From Saprospirales bacterium (GTDB lineage: Bacteria > Bacteroidota > Bacteroidia > Chitinophagales > Saprospiraceae): a stretch of 64,000 nucleotides of DNA. Shown one piece after another: positions 61,509 to 64,000 of the stretch (positions within the stretch are counted from its first letter, which is position 1; each line of letters begins with the position of its first letter). A program made the position numbers and the translations under genes. The notes beneath the pieces were generated by a model. The model did not search any database, was not told where the DNA came from, and saw only the letters and a list, made by a program, of their open reading frames with translations. Location of the stretch: positions 15,001 to 79,000 of the forward strand of contig JADJYG010000011.1 in NCBI GenBank assembly GCA_016719895.1. The letters run 5' to 3'.

Positions 61509-62297
61509 TTATTCCTGTTTGCCGGCGCAACGCACAGCAAATTCGGTTGCTTTGTTTGCCTGGCCGGCGCCTTCATACGCTTTGGCCAGCAGGCAGGGTG
61601 TGTTGGGGTTTTCAGGGTCGAGCGCCCAGGCTTTTTCAAGGCGTTGTACGGCGCGTTCCCATTGTCCGGTTTTGATGGCCAGGCGCCCCAGGGCATTAAA
61701 AACAGCCGGGCTTTCGGGGTATTGGGTTTCGAGGTCGCGCAACAGGAGCACGGCTTTCATCGGATTATCCGGGGGCGGGTTTTCGGCATATACCAGGGCC
61801 AGATTCACCCGGTGTTCTACCTGGGAGGGTTCCAGCGAAACGGCGCTTTCAAAAGCTCTTACCGCTTGCGATCCGCAATATGAGCGCAGTTTGGGGTCCT
61901 GTTCGCCGCCGAGCGCGTGATAAAACGTGGCGCCGGCAACCGACCAGGCTGCCGCGGTGTTTTCCAACTCGGCCACCTGCCCGGCAATACTGCCTGCCAG
62001 CGCAAGTTGCCCTTGCTGATACCACCAGCCGGATAAATCTTTTAAAGCGCTGGCGCGTACGCTGTCGCCGGGCGCCGCCGCGGCCCTGTTTTCCAGTTCG
62101 AGCACTTTTGCCGACTGTTCTGCATTCAAATGCGCCCTGGCATCTTCCAAAAGGGTTTCAAATCCGGTGCTTTCACCTTGAATACTTCTGGAGCGCTCCA
62201 CCATTTTCTGGCGGGAAGGCGTGGTATCGAAGCCCAAATAAAGGGCCAGAAATAAGGCCGCCGCCGACAACAGCGCTAAATATTGAGATTTATTCAT
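61509..62297 (-). CDS. TPR-repeat membrane-anchored protein
   Basis: This 262-residue protein has an N-terminal membrane segment (about 6-22) and tetratricopeptide repeats in the second half (about 120-255): AVRAFESAVSLEPSQVEHRVNLALVY, FNALGRLAIKTGQWERAVQRL. It lies between HU and the small ribosomal-type protein in a leftward series that leads to RNase G. It is likely a scaffold; no enzymatic motif is seen. Confidence 0.8.
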   Translation of the reverse strand: MNKSQYLALLSAAALFLALYLGFDTTPSRQKMVERSRSIQGESTGFETLLEDARAHLNAEQSAKVLELENRAAAAPGDSVRASALKDLSGWWYQQGQLALAGSIAGQVAELENTAAAWSVAGATFYHALGGEQDPKLRSYCGSQAVRAFESAVSLEPSQVEHRVNLALVYAENPPPDNPMKAVLLLRDLETQYPESPAVFNALGRLAIKTGQWERAVQRLEKAWALDPENPNTPCLLAKAYEGAGQANKATEFAVRCAGKQE

Positions 62298-62368
62298 GGT
62301 GCAGTATTCGTCGGGATATTATACCTGATGAAGCCCGTTTTCCGACGAGTCTTCCTGGAAAGGCGGGA

Positions 62369-62680
62369 TCAATCCTCTCCTTCATCGTCCGGTAATGCCG
62401 TAACGTTCTTCTTCACTTGCTCCACAAACACTTTTGCCGGTTTGAACGACGGAATAAAGTGCTCCGGAATTTCGATGGCTTTCCCTTTTTTGATGTGGCG
62501 GCCGATTTTTTTCGCGCGTTTTTTGATAATAAAACTACCAAAACCACGAACGTAAACGTTTTCGCCGCTTTGCAAGGTTGTTTTTATTTCTTTGAACAGC
62601 GCTTCCAGAGAAACTAAAACATCAACTTTTGCAACGCCGGTTTTCTCGGAAATGGCATTCACAAGGTCAGCCTTTCTCAT
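62369..62680 (-). CDS. HU-family DNA-binding protein
   Basis: This 103-residue protein has the HU/IHF fold: MRKADLVNAISEKTG, then VYVRGFGSFIIKKRAKKIGRH with the beta-arm, and a C-terminal helix with VEQVKKNV followed by an acidic tail. It is a nucleoid protein that bends DNA. The first gene of the series to RNase G, with a good promoter upstream. Confidence 0.93.
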   Translation of the reverse strand: MRKADLVNAISEKTGVAKVDVLVSLEALFKEIKTTLQSGENVYVRGFGSFIIKKRAKKIGRHIKKGKAIEIPEHFIPSFKPAKVFVEQVKKNVTALPDDEGED

Positions 62681-62743
62681 GTTTTATTTTGTTGATTTTG
62701 AACAAGTTACAGAAAAAAAGAAAGCGCTTCGGAAAACGAGATG

Positions 62744-62774
62744 CAAAGATCGCACAAATTTTGACCTGCACAAA
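62744..62774 (-). promoter_or_regulatory. Promoter of the HU gene
   Basis: On the minus strand TTTG (62774-62771), a 19-nt spacer and GATCTTTG (62751-62744) match the -33/-7 pattern except for the first base of the -7 box. Confidence 0.55.
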
Positions 62775-62925
62775 TTTTTGCGCCACTTTTTACCTCGTTT
62801 TCACGATCGCGAACAAAAAAACGCGGGTAGCGGCGTTTACCTGGTTTTCCTGAAGGGACGGCACGCAAACTTACTCTAAATCAGAACCTTACAATAGTTT
62901 TTTTGCAAAAATTGTTTCTGTGAAG

Positions 62926-62954
62926 TTGCGCCGGACTGATTTTCTCTACCTTTG
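62926..62954 (+). promoter_or_regulatory. Promoter of the yicC-like gene
   Basis: TTG at 62926-62928 and TACCTTTG at 62947-62954, 18 nt apart, lie 40 nt before the start codon. Confidence 0.55.
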
Positions 62955-62994
62955 CCCACCAGCCCCGTTTTTTTCCAACCACATCCTTTTCAAT

Positions 62995-63870
62995 ATGCTT
63001 CTTTCCATGACTGGGTATGGCCGCGCTTCCGGTAGTTACGGCGGTAAAACGATTTCGGTAGAGATCCGGGCCTTGAATTCGAAACTGACCGACCTCAAAC
63101 TCCGCTTCCCGGGCGACTACAAGGAGAAAGAAGTAGAATTGCGCAAGATGGTCATCGACCACGCCGAACGCGGTAAAATAGACGTGGCGATCGACGTGCA
63201 AAACGCCGACGGCGCGGCCCTCGTCAGTCTGAACGAAAGCCTCTTCCGCGGCTACCACCGCGAATTATCACGCCTGGCCACCGAACTGAACATTTCGCAA
63301 CAAGACATCCTTCAAACCATCATGCGCATCCCAAACATCGCGGCTACAGCTTCCGGCGAGCTGGATGAAGAAGAGTGGGATGCCCTGTGCGACGTCATCC
63401 AACGCGCCCTGGATCACCTCAAAACTTTCCGGCGCCAGGAAGGCCGCGCCCTGGAGTCGGACCTCCGCCTGCGCGTGGCCAATATTCTCCTTCATCTGAG
63501 CGATCTTACACCCTTCGAGCAGGAACGCTTCGCCCGCATGCGCGAACGGCTGCGCTCCAATATGGAAGAGGCGTTTGGCAAAGACAACCTCGATACCAAC
63601 CGCTTCGAACAGGAAATTCTGTACTACCTCGAAAAAATGGACATTACGGAGGAAAAAGTCCGCCTCGAACAACACTGTAAGTACTTCATCGAACAAATCG
63701 AAAATAAAGACCAGTCCGCCGGGCGTACCCTGAACTTTATCAGCCAGGAAATGGGCCGGGAAATCAATACCCTGGGCGCAAAAGCATACGATGCCAACAT
63801 TCAGCGACTTGTCGTGCAGATGAAAGACGAATTGGAAAAAATCAAAGAACAACTCGCCAACGTGTTGTAA
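62995..63870 (+). CDS. YicC-family endoribonuclease
   Basis: The start at 62995 (MLLSMTGYGRA) gives 291 residues; earlier in-frame codons overlap the promoter. The family N-terminus SMTGYGRA, RALNSKLTDLKLRFP near 30-45, and the C-terminal HCKYFIEQIENKDQSAGRTLNFISQEMGREINTLGAKA are fully conserved. YicC proteins are manganese-dependent RNases affecting small RNA turnover. In Bacteroidota guanylate kinase often follows; the window ends before this can be seen. Confidence 0.93.
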   Translation: MLLSMTGYGRASGSYGGKTISVEIRALNSKLTDLKLRFPGDYKEKEVELRKMVIDHAERGKIDVAIDVQNADGAALVSLNESLFRGYHRELSRLATELNISQQDILQTIMRIPNIAATASGELDEEEWDALCDVIQRALDHLKTFRRQEGRALESDLRLRVANILLHLSDLTPFEQERFARMRERLRSNMEEAFGKDNLDTNRFEQEILYYLEKMDITEEKVRLEQHCKYFIEQIENKDQSAGRTLNFISQEMGREINTLGAKAYDANIQRLVVQMKDELEKIKEQLANVL

Positions 63871-64000
63871 ACCAATGGCCTGTTTAATTAACACATGCGC
63901 CGGTTTTCTCAGAAACGGGCGTTACCCCGCCCGTCAGGAATGGACGCTGCCGTTCCGACCCGCAACAACAACGGAAAACGAATTTCCCGCTCCGCCGCCC
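63871..64000. other. Edge stretch without an assignable gene
   Basis: An open frame from an ATG at 63895 on the plus strand continues to the window edge (MRRFSQKRALPRPSG...), but it shows no family motif. It may be part of the next gene or chance. Confidence 0.3.

Overview
The window looks like a chromosome segment of a Bacteroidota member, most likely Saprospiria or a close relative. The evidence is type IX secretion (T9SS) sorting tails, dockerin-like and HYR repeats, a hybrid two-component regulator of the SusR/HTCS kind, GH97, a short primary sigma factor that starts without region 1.1, a YicC / RNase G / HU neighbourhood, and many promoters with the Bacteroidota -7 element TAnnTTTG (often TACCTTTG). 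Base composition is moderately GC-rich, but several island genes are visibly more AT-rich.

Layout. 1-800: degraded end of a T9SS protein. 0.8-8 kb: hybrid sensor/AraC regulator, then a membrane protein and an M1 peptidase. 8.0-8.4 kb: nested non-coding inverted repeats. 8.4-17.3 kb: SGNH hydrolase and three T9SS-exported proteins, two of them tandem paralogs. 17.4-21.7 kb: a co-directional run of lipoprotein, polytopic membrane protein, M43-like protease, rhodanese and PASTA protein. 21.9-32.8 kb: housekeeping and envelope genes (mvaD, a TonB receptor with its small Cys-rich partner, pbpC, sigA, coaX, a FadL-like porin) and an orphan lanthipeptide-type elimination domain.

32.9-45.9 kb is an integration hotspot at the 3' end of an initiator tRNA-Met. 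Two very small integrase elements (about 2.7 and 3.3 kb) lie in tandem between three copies of a 15-bp attachment core. They are followed by a scrambled zone of integrase tails, toxin-antitoxin and AbiE remnants, an AAA+ ATPase with a nuclease-like tail, IS21 and IS256 debris, and a RelE-like/UvrD helicase/ankyrin fusion. The modules (integrase, XisI, antitoxin, ATPase, pRiA4b ORF3) recur as intact genes, truncated copies and chimeras.

46.0-51.9 kb holds the most unusual locus. Transcribed leftwards, it has a LRR-Roc-COR GTPase running (through an apparent frameshift) into a CHAT protease, a 194-residue unknown protein, and a formylglycine-generating-enzyme (FGE) / C-type-lectin-fold protein, with gaps of only 5-7 nt. 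Next come a truncated DGR-type HRDC accessory gene and a second, frameshifted FGE copy. The two FGE genes differ in 16 of 34 codons in a C-terminal 102-nt block, almost only at positions where an adenine-rich template could have been mutagenised, while their flanks are nearly identical. This is the signature of diversity-generating retroelement (DGR) mutagenic homing. No reverse transcriptase or template repeat is visible here, so they would have to act in trans. I read the locus as a DGR-diversified recognition protein coupled to a GTPase-controlled protease, probably a conflict or self-recognition system.

52.3-64 kb returns to core genes: GH97, pth, a glycosyltransferase, an atypical pyruvate kinase, RNase G, an AURKAIP1/COX24-like 31-residue ribosomal-type protein, a TPR protein, HU and YicC. 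All alignments and repeat comparisons were made by eye; no database search was possible.
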